Origin: Streptomyces mesophilus
GTDB lineage: Bacteria; Actinomycetota; Actinomycetes; Streptomycetales; Streptomycetaceae
DNA: 36,006 nt
Reading direction: 5' to 3'
Assembly: GCF_011044995.1 (NCBI RefSeq)
Contig: NZ_JAAKZW010000055.1
Span: 1 to 36,006 of the forward strand
Each line of letters starts with the position of its first letter. Positions within the stretch are counted from its first letter, which is position 1. Below are positions 1-6,164 of this stretch, piece by piece. A program made the translations under genes and the position numbers. The notes under the pieces were generated by a model, which saw only the letters and a program-made list of their open reading frames with translations, was not told where the DNA came from and ran no database searches.

Positions 1-45
1 GGGGGTTGGGGGGGGGGGGGTGGGGTCATGGCTGGGGTCATGGGT
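1..45. repeat. G-rich tract with a short tandem repeat
   Basis: The window opens with G5-TT-G13, followed by two near-identical 12-base units (TGGGGTCATGGC at 21-32 and TGGGGTCATGGG at 33-44). The tract lies upstream of the XRE-cupin gene. A run of 13 G is unusual even at this GC content and could form a G-quadruplex or vary in length. It could equally be a homopolymer miscall. No gene covers it. Confidence 0.6.
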
Positions 46-135
46 CCTCCCAAAAAGGGCGCGCGAAAGCCGCTGCGGGCAGACGGGGAGTCGGGGATAC
101 GTGGGCAACGCTAAGCGGACCTTGCCCCTCAGACA

Positions 136-148
136 TACAATCTTGCCC
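136..148 (+). promoter_or_regulatory. Probable -10 element giving a leaderless mRNA
   Basis: TACAAT at 136-141 fits the actinobacterial TANNNT -10 consensus. It is followed by exactly 7 bases before the ATG at 149, the spacing expected when transcription starts at the A of the start codon. There is no convincing Shine-Dalgarno sequence before this ATG, which agrees with a leaderless transcript. I see no clear -35 box at the matching distance. The transcription start is inferred. Confidence 0.5.
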
Positions 149-736
149 ATGACGCAAGACACTGATGATCTGGACGGCCTCGTCCGCAAACGCATCCGCG
201 CCCTGCGCGTGGCCCAGGGCTGGTCGCTCGAGGAACTGGCCGCCCGGGCGAAGGTCAGCCAGTCGACCCTGAGCAGGATCGAGAACGGTCAGCGCCGCCT
301 CGCCCTGGACCAGCTGGTCACCCTGGCGCGCGCCCTGGACACCTCACTGGACCAGCTGGTCGAGAACGCCTCGGACGACGTCATCATCAGCCCCATGATC
401 GACGCCTCGCACGGCCTGATGCGCTGGCCGATCAGGGCCGAGCCCGGCATGACGGTGGTACGTCAGCGGATGACCGAGCCGCCCCCGGAGAACGCCGCGA
501 AGATGCGGGCGCACCCCGGCCGCGAGTGGCTCGTCGTCCTCTCCGGTACGGCGATCCTGCTCCTGGCCGGTCGCCGGCTGCGGATCGAGACCAACCAGGC
601 CGCCGAGTTCCCGACGATGCTGCCGCACGCGATCGGCAGCGCCGGCGGGCCCTGCGAGATCCTGGGGATCTTCGACCGCGATGCCCGCCGCGGCCATCAC
701 GGCACGGACTCCGCGCAGGCGACGAAGAGCGACTGA
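149..736 (+). CDS. XRE-family transcriptional regulator with C-terminal cupin domain
   Basis: This 195-residue DNA-binding regulator has an N-terminal helix-turn-helix of the XRE/Cro-CI type at about residues 12-72 (SLEELAARAKVSQSTLSRIE forms the recognition region). A single cupin barrel follows at about 115-178 (AHPGREWLVVLSGTA, then LPHAIGS). In this architecture the cupin usually senses a small ligand or mediates dimer contacts; the ligand cannot be read from the sequence. ATG 149 was chosen because it starts a standard XRE N-terminus (MTQDTDDLDG) and sits 7 bases after a TACAAT box. The open frame continues upstream to 20 but has no family similarity there. The gene is followed by a repeat-rich gap and appears monocistronic. 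Relatives often regulate themselves and a neighbouring transporter or enzyme, but no obvious target lies next to it. Confidence 0.88.
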   Translation: MTQDTDDLDGLVRKRIRALRVAQGWSLEELAARAKVSQSTLSRIENGQRRLALDQLVTLARALDTSLDQLVENASDDVIISPMIDASHGLMRWPIRAEPGMTVVRQRMTEPPPENAAKMRAHPGREWLVVLSGTAILLLAGRRLRIETNQAAEFPTMLPHAIGSAGGPCEILGIFDRDARRGHHGTDSAQATKSD

Positions 737-786
737 AGCCCGCGCGCCACCAGGTCTGGCGACGGCGCGGGCCGCCCGCCACCATG

Positions 787-868
787 GGGCGGGCTGACCG
801 TACAAGGACCATGCGGGCGGGCTGACGCACAAGGACCAGGTGGGCGGCTGACATACAAGAACCATGGG
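787..868. repeat. Three imperfect 27-28 bp tandem repeats
   Basis: Three head-to-tail units lie at 787-814, 815-841 and 842-868. All share GGGCGG(G)CTGAC, then ACAAG(G/A)ACCA. They fill most of the gap between the XRE-cupin gene and the small peptide gene at 894. No coding role is evident in any frame. They could be a minisatellite or repeated protein-binding sites. Confidence 0.8.
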
Positions 869-893
869 CCGGGCGCACGGACGAGGGGGGTCG

Positions 894-1097
894 ATGAAGG
901 CGCGATTGTTCCTGCTCATCATCGTCGTCGCCGCCGGCGTCGCGTGGACGGTCATGGCCGGCGAGTGGAGCGACAAGGGCTGCCGCACGGGACAGGGTTA
1001 CGCCCTGGTCCTCACGAAGGGCGGTCCCCCGGACGACCACGAGGGCTGCCGACCGGGGCTCGAAGGACCGGAGTTCACGGACGCGTACATCGGCTGA
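894..1097 (+). CDS. Small membrane-anchored or secreted peptide, unknown function
   Basis: This gene encodes 67 residues with a classic N-terminal signal or anchor: MKAR, then an uninterrupted hydrophobic stretch (LFLLIIVVAAGVAWTVMAG, about residues 5-23). A short polar tail follows with two cysteines (GCRTGQGYALVL, then EGCRPGLEG) that could form a disulfide outside the cell. ATG 894 is preferred over the in-frame ATG at 864 because a G-rich Shine-Dalgarno (GAGGGGGG, 883-890) ends 3 bases before it and the hydrophobic segment then begins at residue 5. I do not recognise the family. It is preceded by the 27-bp tandem repeats and ends 23 bases before the end of the convergent methyltransferase gene. 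Confidence 0.62.
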   Translation: MKARLFLLIIVVAAGVAWTVMAGEWSDKGCRTGQGYALVLTKGGPPDDHEGCRPGLEGPEFTDAYIG

Positions 1098-1120
1098 ACC
1101 CCGGCCGCTCGCCGCACGGG

Positions 1121-1942
1121 TCAGGGCTTGCGCGCCAGCCCGCCCGCGCACGACACCTTGACCGGCTCGCCCCACGGGTTGGGCTGCGGGCGCCAGCGTT
1201 CGACCGAGACCACGCCCGGCTCGAGGAGTTCGAGGCCGTCGAAGTAGCGGGCGATCTGGTCGATGCCGCGCGGGGTGTACGGGACGGCGCCGCTGTTCGC
1301 GTTGTGGCGGGCGATGGCCTCGACGTACGCGGGGTCGGCGTCGGAGCCGTCGTACAGCGCGAGATAGCTGCCGGACGGCAGGGCCGAGAGCAGGTGGTCC
1401 ACGACGGACTGCGGCTTCTGCTCGTCGGTGACCAGGCCCATGATGCCCATCAGCATCAGGGCGACGGGCTGCGAGAAGTCCAGGGTGCGGGCGGCTTCGC
1501 GCAGGATCGTCTCGGGGTCGCGGACGTCCGCCTCGAGGTAGTCGCACTTGCCCTCGGGCGTGCTCGTCAGGAGCGCCTGGGCGTGGACCAGGACCAGCGG
1601 GTCGTTGTCCACGTAGACGATGCGCGAGTCGGGGGCTATGGACTGGGCGACCTCATGGGTGTTGTTCGCGGTCGGCAGACCGGTGCCTATGTCCAGGAAC
1701 TGCCGGATCCCGGCCTCGCCCGCGAGATAGGAGACGACGCGGGTGAGCATCTGACGGGACTGGCGGGTGACGTCCCGCATGCCCGGGTACACCTCGACGA
1801 CCTTGTCGCCGGCCACCCGGTCGATCGCATAGTTGTCCTTGCCGCCGAGCAGGTAGTTCCAGATCCGCGCCGAGTGCGGTCGTGACACATCGATCCGGCT
1901 TCCGCCCTCGGACCCGGACTTCTCGGACTCTTCGTACACCAC
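1121..1942 (-). CDS. DUF574-type SAM-dependent methyltransferase
   Basis: The 273-residue product belongs to the actinobacterial DUF574 (PF04672, Methyltransf_19) family, greatly expanded in Streptomyces. Visible hallmarks are the family signature RPHSARIWNYLLGGKDNYA at residues 21-39, the SAM-binding motif I (FLDIGTG, about 82-88), the acidic strand end VYVDNDP that should bind the SAM ribose, and the segment VALMLMGIMGLV. The fold is a Rossmann methyltransferase, but substrates of the family are largely unknown. Translation starts at GTG 1942 or the adjacent GTG 1939, preceded by a GGGAGAG Shine-Dalgarno. It is transcribed toward the small peptide gene and away from the aldo/keto reductase gene, so its promoter lies in 1943-2085. 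Confidence 0.88.
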   Translation of the reverse strand: MVYEESEKSGSEGGSRIDVSRPHSARIWNYLLGGKDNYAIDRVAGDKVVEVYPGMRDVTRQSRQMLTRVVSYLAGEAGIRQFLDIGTGLPTANNTHEVAQSIAPDSRIVYVDNDPLVLVHAQALLTSTPEGKCDYLEADVRDPETILREAARTLDFSQPVALMLMGIMGLVTDEQKPQSVVDHLLSALPSGSYLALYDGSDADPAYVEAIARHNANSGAVPYTPRGIDQIARYFDGLELLEPGVVSVERWRPQPNPWGEPVKVSCAGGLARKP

Positions 1943-2085
1943 GGTCGGCTCTCCCTCTGCTCCAAGCGTCTGCCGTCAACTTACGGTCTTCCGGGGCGCC
2001 TTGGGAGGTCCTGGAGCGAAAGCTGTCACCTGCGCGTTCAACTCGCTTGCTACCGTGTCGCCTTCACTCTGGGAGGGGTCGGCAC

Positions 2086-2925
2086 ATGACATCCGAGGTG
2101 TTCCGTATCGCCGGGGATCTCGAAGTACGACGGCTCGGATTCGGGGCCATGCATCTGCCCACCGAGTCGGGACCGGACCGGGAGAACTCCCTCGCGGTGG
2201 CCCGGCGGGCCGTCGAGCTCGGGGTCACGCTGATCGACACCGCGTACATGTACGGCGGCGGCAGCAATGAGGAGTTGCTCGCCGAGGCGCTGTATCCGTA
2301 CCCGGAGGAGCTCCTGGTCACCACCAAGATCGGACTGGAGCGGCGCGGACCGGCGGGTGAGTGGGAGCTCGACGGGCGGCCCGAGGTGCTGCGCGGGCAG
2401 GTCGACAACGCGTTGCGGCGGCTGCGGGTCGAGCGCGTCGAGCTGCTTCAGCTGCACCGGATCGACCCGAAGACACCCCTCGCCGACCAGATGGGTGCGC
2501 TGCGCGAGCTTCGGGAGGCGGGAAAGATCGGACGGATCGGGCTGTCCGAGGTGACGGTGGACGAGCTGCGCGAGGCGCAAGAGGTCGTCGAGATCGCCAG
2601 CGTGCAGAACCGCTACAACCTGCTCGACCGCGAGCACGAGCCGGTGCTCGCCGTGTGCGAGCAGGAGGGCATCGCGTTTCTTCCCTGGCGCACGGTCGCG
2701 TGGGGGAAGTCGGGCGCCGATGCGGAAGTGGCCGCGGTGGCGGCCGAGTTGGACGCCACGCCGACACAGGTCGCCCTCGCCTGGCTGCTCGGGCACTCCC
2801 CCGTCATGCTGCCGATCCCGGGCACGGCGCGGCTTGCGCATCTGGAGGAGAACGTCGCCGCGTCGGGGCTCGAGCTGAGTGCGGGGCAGCGGGCGCGGCT
2901 GGATGGGCTTGCGGGGGTGGCGTAG
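2086..2925 (+). CDS. Aldo/keto reductase
   Basis: This 279-residue cytoplasmic NADPH-dependent oxidoreductase reduces aldehydes or ketones; the natural substrate is unknown. The AKR catalytic tetrad is complete: Asp51 and Tyr56 in DTAYMYGGG, Lys81 in TTKIGL and His124 in LLQLHRID. The C-terminal segment PIPGTARLAHLEENVAA is the usual cofactor-phosphate-binding region (the family's IPGxxxxxHLEEN motif). The length is normal for bacterial AKRs of the YdbC/PdxI-like group. ATG 2086 follows GGGAGGGG. The longer upstream frame starting at 1882 overlaps the divergent methyltransferase and has no AKR sequence. It is a single gene convergent with the MerR regulator. Confidence 0.92.
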   Translation: MTSEVFRIAGDLEVRRLGFGAMHLPTESGPDRENSLAVARRAVELGVTLIDTAYMYGGGSNEELLAEALYPYPEELLVTTKIGLERRGPAGEWELDGRPEVLRGQVDNALRRLRVERVELLQLHRIDPKTPLADQMGALRELREAGKIGRIGLSEVTVDELREAQEVVEIASVQNRYNLLDREHEPVLAVCEQEGIAFLPWRTVAWGKSGADAEVAAVAAELDATPTQVALAWLLGHSPVMLPIPGTARLAHLEENVAASGLELSAGQRARLDGLAGVA

Positions 2926-2967
2926 GCGGCCTGGCCGGACGGTGGCACCCGCCTCGTACGCCACCTT

Positions 2968-3029
2968 CCCCGAGCAGACCCGTCACGCCACCTCGCACAC
3001 CACTCCCCGAGCAGACCCATCACGCCGCC
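2968..3029. repeat. Two 25-bp direct repeats between convergent genes
   Basis: CCCCGAGCAGACCC plus (G/A)TCACGCC(A/G)CC occurs at 2968-2992 and 3005-3029, differing at two positions. The second copy contains the stop codon and last codons of the MerR gene, so one copy probably arose by duplication of the gene's 3' end. A weak 6-bp stem (GGTGGC 2941-2946 / GCCACC 2960-2965) nearby may act as a terminator for the aldo/keto reductase gene. Confidence 0.75.
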
Positions 3030-3958
3030 GCCTGCCGCACCTCCGCCTCCAGTGCCGCGAGCAGCCAGTCGTGGGTCTCGCCCGGTGTCGGGGCCGGCCG
3101 TTCTCCGGGGCCGGTCGTCACCTGGGACACGAGCTCCCAGTAGCCGTCGAACCGTGGATCGTCCGCGAGTTGACGCGCCAGACCGCGCCGGAACCCCGGA
3201 CTGTCACGGTGCCCGGCGACCGTCGCGTACGTGTCCACGAAGCAGACCAGCGCGTCACAGGAGTGCGGGGCCGCGCCCGCCAGGATCTGCCGGCCCGCCA
3301 GTGCGTAGGCCTCGGCCAGACCCGCGTAAAGCAGCGCGGACTCGCGCGCGCCCGCGGCCCCGTGCGCGGCGGGCTGGGGCCGCACGGCGCCGGAACAGGG
3401 GCGCGACACCAGGGCGTTGAGCCGCGCGAACGCCAGGACCTGTCCGGACGACGGGCTGTCCGGCGGCTGCGGCACGGCCACCTCCAGGAAGTCCGCGGCG
3501 GACTTCGCCGGCATCCGCGCGGGCAGCCACGCACGCCAGAACCGCGCGAGCGGCGCGGTGCTCGGCGGCGTGCCGAGCGCTCCGATCAGGTGCAGGAGGT
3601 CGGCGCGTTCCGCGGGATCGGATTCCTGTACGAGGCGGAGTGCGGCCTCCTGCCAGCGCAGGGCGGCCAGTTGGGAGCCGAGGGTGCGCAGCTGTCCGGC
3701 GACCGCGTCCTCCAGCGCGCCGGACCGTTCGTCGACGATGCGGTGGACCTCCGGCAGGGGGACGCCGAGGCCGCGCAGGGAGCGGATCAGACGGAGCCGC
3801 TCCAGGGCCTCGGGACCGTACCTGCGGTGGCCGCCGCCACTGCGCGAGAGCTCCGGCAGCAGGCCGCGGTCCGAGTAGAAACGGACGGTCTTCACGGTGG
3901 TCCGCGCATGCTCGGCGAGCTCGCCGATACTCCACGAACCGTCGGACGGCGTCGGCAC
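3020..3958 (-). CDS. MerR-family transcriptional regulator
   Basis: The 312-residue product has an N-terminal MerR winged helix-turn-helix (SIGELAEHARTTVKTVRFYS, then GLLPELSRSGGGHRRYGPEA) at about residues 10-78. A dimerisation helix follows (about 85-120), then a long C-terminal domain (about 130-312) with no cysteine cluster, so it is probably not a metal sensor. The size suggests a small-molecule-binding domain. The start is GTG 3958 with GGGAGG 6 bases upstream. The divergent hydrolase promoter, with the 19-bp spacer diagnostic of MerR control, abuts this start, and the dyad overlaps the Shine-Dalgarno of this gene. The regulator therefore most likely activates the hydrolase at 4051 and represses itself. 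The 3' end overlaps one copy of a 25-bp direct repeat. Confidence 0.9.
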   Translation of the reverse strand: MPTPSDGSWSIGELAEHARTTVKTVRFYSDRGLLPELSRSGGGHRRYGPEALERLRLIRSLRGLGVPLPEVHRIVDERSGALEDAVAGQLRTLGSQLAALRWQEAALRLVQESDPAERADLLHLIGALGTPPSTAPLARFWRAWLPARMPAKSAADFLEVAVPQPPDSPSSGQVLAFARLNALVSRPCSGAVRPQPAAHGAAGARESALLYAGLAEAYALAGRQILAGAAPHSCDALVCFVDTYATVAGHRDSPGFRRGLARQLADDPRFDGYWELVSQVTTGPGERPAPTPGETHDWLLAALEAEVRQAAA

Positions 3959-3989
3959 TTGAACCTCCCTTTAGGGGAGTTCCTAACGT
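3959..3989 (+). promoter_or_regulatory. MerR-type promoter with 19-bp spacer and central dyad
   Basis: A -35 box TTGAAC (3959-3964) and a -10-like box TAACGT (3984-3989) are separated by exactly 19 bp, the overlong spacing typical of MerR-activated promoters. The spacer holds a dyad with arms CTCCC (3965-3969) and GGGAG (3975-3979). It faces the hydrolase gene at 4051 and abuts the start of the MerR gene. Binding and activation are inferred from the family mechanism. Confidence 0.72.
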
Positions 3990-4050
3990 ACCCGCGACCG
4001 CGGAACCGGCGACGGACCGGTCCGCGGGCGACGGAGTGCGGAGGTGCGGG

Positions 4051-5538
4051 ATGACCCGATTCATTGTGGTTCCGGGGCTGTTCACGGGGGCCCAGGTGTG
4101 GCAGGAGACGCTCGAGCGGCTGCTGGCGGCGGGCGCGAAGGCCGAGGCGGTGGAGGTGCCGCGGCCGCACGAGGCCGCCGTGGACCTGGAGGCGCATATC
4201 GCGCGCGTGGTGGCGGCGATCGACGCGGACGGTGCCGGCGACGGGCCGGACGTGGTGCTCGTCGGGCACGGCTACGGGGTGTTCCCCGCGGTGGGTGCGG
4301 CGGACCGCCGCGCGGACCGGGTGGCGCGGATCGTGTACGTGGACGCGCCGCTGGTGCAGGACGGCTCGGTGGGACTGGCCACGGTCCCCGACCCCGCGCT
4401 GCGCGAACACCTGGCGGATGGCGAGCTGTTGGCGGTCCCCGGGCGTGCGGAGTGGGCCCGCTGGGGCAGCACGGCGGGACTCTCCGACGCCCACCTGGAC
4501 CGGCTCACCGCGCTCGCCGCACCGCATCCGACGGGGACGCTGCTGCGGCCGCTGCGGCTGACGGGGGCGGCCGCGGACCTGCCGACCACGGGGGTGCTCT
4601 GCGCGGAGAGCGGGGCGACGATCGAGACGGTGCGGATGCTCGTCGGCTTCGGCGATCCGGCGCTGCGGGCGCTGGCCCGCCCGGAGGTCACCTTCTTCGA
4701 ACTGCCCACCGGGCACTGGCCGATGCTGTCCCGTCCGTCGGAGCTCGCGGAGGCCCTCCTCGCGGCGGCGGCCGGTGAGGGGGTGAGCCTGTCGGCGGAC
4801 GACGAACCCGCCGAGACGCCGGGGTATCTGCGGCCCTTCCTCCTGGCCGTACCGGAGATCGCGCCCGAACGGCACGGCAACGTGGACCTGTTCCTGCCCG
4901 CCGCCCCAGGTCCGCGGCCCGCGGTGGTGTTCGTCCACGGGGGCCCTGTCCCCGCGGACATGCGACCCTCGCCCCGCGAGTGGCCGACTTTCGTCGGATA
5001 CGCCCGGTACGTGGCCGCGCAGGGAGCGGTCGGGGTGACGCTCGATCACCGGTTGCACGACGTGGCCGACTACGCGGTGGCCTCGGCCGACCTGGCCGCC
5101 GCGGTGGAACAGGTCAGGGCCGACCCGCGCGTCGACGCGTCCCGTATCGCCCTGTGGTTCTTCTCCGGCAGCGGCCCGATGACGGCGGACTGGCTGAGCG
5201 CCACTCCCCCGTGGCTGCGCTGCCTCGCGGCGAACTACCCGATCATGGCGCCGCTCGCGAGCTGGGGTCTGGGCCCGGGGCAGGTCCGCCCGGCGGACGT
5301 GGTCGCGCAGGCGGGGCAGCTCCCTCTGCTCCTCGTCCGCGCGGGCCTGGAGACCTCCGCGATCGCGGCGACGGTCACGGAGTTCGTCACGGCGGCCCGC
5401 GCCGCCGACGCCCGCCTGGAGGTGATCGACGTACCGAACGGCCACCACTCCTTCGAGGGCGTCGACCGGACCGACGAGTCCCGCGCGGCCGTACGGGACT
5501 CCGTACGGCGGGTGCTCGACCGGCTGGGTCTCACGTAG
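4051..5538 (+). CDS. Two-domain alpha/beta-hydrolase protein; N-terminal domain lacks the nucleophile
   Basis: This 495-residue cytoplasmic protein consists of two consecutive alpha/beta-hydrolase domains. The N-terminal half (about 1-245) resembles small esterase-like hydrolases (FIVVPGLFTGAQVWQETLE at the start, TGHWPML near the end with its histidine). Its nucleophile elbow, however, reads GHGYG: residue 74 is Gly (codon GGC at 4270-4272) where Ser is expected. The C-terminal half (about 285-495) resembles dienelactone-hydrolase-type enzymes, with an oxyanion segment FVHGGP, a candidate nucleophile Ser near 373 in WFFSGSG, and a candidate His in NGHHSFEG. So one domain is probably catalytic and the other structural or regulatory. 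ATG 4051 has GGAGG upstream; the frame is open further 5' but overlaps the MerR gene. It is probably activated by the divergent MerR protein. The substrate is unknown. Confidence 0.82.
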   Translation: MTRFIVVPGLFTGAQVWQETLERLLAAGAKAEAVEVPRPHEAAVDLEAHIARVVAAIDADGAGDGPDVVLVGHGYGVFPAVGAADRRADRVARIVYVDAPLVQDGSVGLATVPDPALREHLADGELLAVPGRAEWARWGSTAGLSDAHLDRLTALAAPHPTGTLLRPLRLTGAAADLPTTGVLCAESGATIETVRMLVGFGDPALRALARPEVTFFELPTGHWPMLSRPSELAEALLAAAAGEGVSLSADDEPAETPGYLRPFLLAVPEIAPERHGNVDLFLPAAPGPRPAVVFVHGGPVPADMRPSPREWPTFVGYARYVAAQGAVGVTLDHRLHDVADYAVASADLAAAVEQVRADPRVDASRIALWFFSGSGPMTADWLSATPPWLRCLAANYPIMAPLASWGLGPGQVRPADVVAQAGQLPLLLVRAGLETSAIAATVTEFVTAARAADARLEVIDVPNGHHSFEGVDRTDESRAAVRDSVRRVLDRLGLT

Positions 5539-5589
5539 CCCGGGCGGGCATGCCCGAGGGCGGTGCCGGGTACCCCTCGCGTGCCCCCG

Positions 5590-5649
5590 CGTCGCATAAG
5601 ACGTCACGGAGAACGTCGCACAGGGCGTCGCACAGGACGTCGCACCGAA
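5590..5649. repeat. Five degenerate 12-bp tandem repeats upstream of the VOC gene
   Basis: Five consecutive 12-base units start at 5590, 5602, 5614, 5626 and 5638. The consensus is close to CGTCGCACAGGA; units 3-5 are nearly identical. They end just before the AAGGAG Shine-Dalgarno of the gene at 5665, so they lie in its 5' leader or promoter region. Confidence 0.8.
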
Positions 5650-5664
5650 CAAGGAGTCCCGGAA

Positions 5665-6039
5665 GTGATTCGAAAGCTGCAGGCGGTCGCGCTGGACTGC
5701 GCCGATCCACTCGAGCTCGCACGGTTCTACGCGGATCTGCTCGGCGGCCGGGTCGTCACGGACCCTAAAGAGACCGACTGGATCGAGGTCCACGGCTTCG
5801 AGGGCACTCCCCTGGCCTGCCAGCGGGTGGACGGCTACCGCCCGCCCGTCTGGCCCGGCCAGGACCATCCGCAACAGCTCCACCTCGATTTCGACGTCGA
5901 CGACCTGGACGCGGAGGAACAGCGCGCCCTGGCCCTCGGCGCCACGGTCCTGCAACGCACGGACCACCTCGACCCCGAAGCCAACTGGCGCGTCTACGCC
6001 GACCCGGCCGGCCACCCTTTCTGCCTGTGCGTGCACTGA
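5665..6039 (+). CDS. VOC-superfamily (glyoxalase-like) protein
   Basis: The 124-residue protein has the vicinal-oxygen-chelate fold of the glyoxalase_6 type. It begins with the beta-alpha unit IRKLQAVALDCADPLELARF and has the family landmarks PPVWPGQ, QQLHLDFDVDDLDAEEQRA and the terminal YADPAGHPFCLCVH. The histidine in QQLHLD and the acidic residues that follow could bind metal, but this subfamily has no firmly known substrate. It may be an enzyme, an antibiotic-binding protein or a resistance-type protein. The start is GTG 5665 with AAGGAG at 5651-5656. It lies 126 bases after the two-domain hydrolase, separated from it by the 12-bp repeats. It is convergent with the subtilase gene and shares a bidirectional terminator with it. 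Confidence 0.85.
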   Translation: MIRKLQAVALDCADPLELARFYADLLGGRVVTDPKETDWIEVHGFEGTPLACQRVDGYRPPVWPGQDHPQQLHLDFDVDDLDAEEQRALALGATVLQRTDHLDPEANWRVYADPAGHPFCLCVH

Positions 6040-6107
6040 TGTCAGGCCGGGGACTGCTACGGCCCACCGAGACGGTTGACTGAGCACTCACCAGGCGCAG
6101 GCCCAAC

Positions 6108-6147
6108 ACAACGGCCCGGCAAGGCGTACGCCTTGCCGGGCCGTTGT
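6108..6147. terminator. Bidirectional terminator, perfect 40-bp palindrome
   Basis: A perfect inverted repeat has 20-base arms: 6108-6127 (ACAACGGCCCGGCAAGGCGT) and its exact complement at 6128-6147. It lies between the convergent VOC and subtilase genes, so it can end both transcripts. There is no T-run, which is usual for Streptomyces terminators. Confidence 0.88.
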
Positions 6148-6164
6148 ACCGCGTGTGCGGAGGG

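Noticed and set aside
2941..2965. GGTGGC/GCCACC inverted repeat as terminator of the aldo/keto reductase gene
   Set aside because: Only a 6-bp stem with a 13-base loop; too weak to list on its own.
1121..5538. Biosynthetic gene cluster suggested by methyltransferase, reductase and hydrolase side by side
   Set aside because: No core synthase, the genes are in separate transcription units, and DUF574 methyltransferases are scattered throughout Streptomyces genomes.
5531..5722. Small Cys-rich minus-strand frame with repeated VLCDALCDVL-like units
   Set aside because: It is the translation of the 12-bp DNA repeat on the wrong strand. No ribosome-binding site is visible, and it overlaps the VOC gene start.
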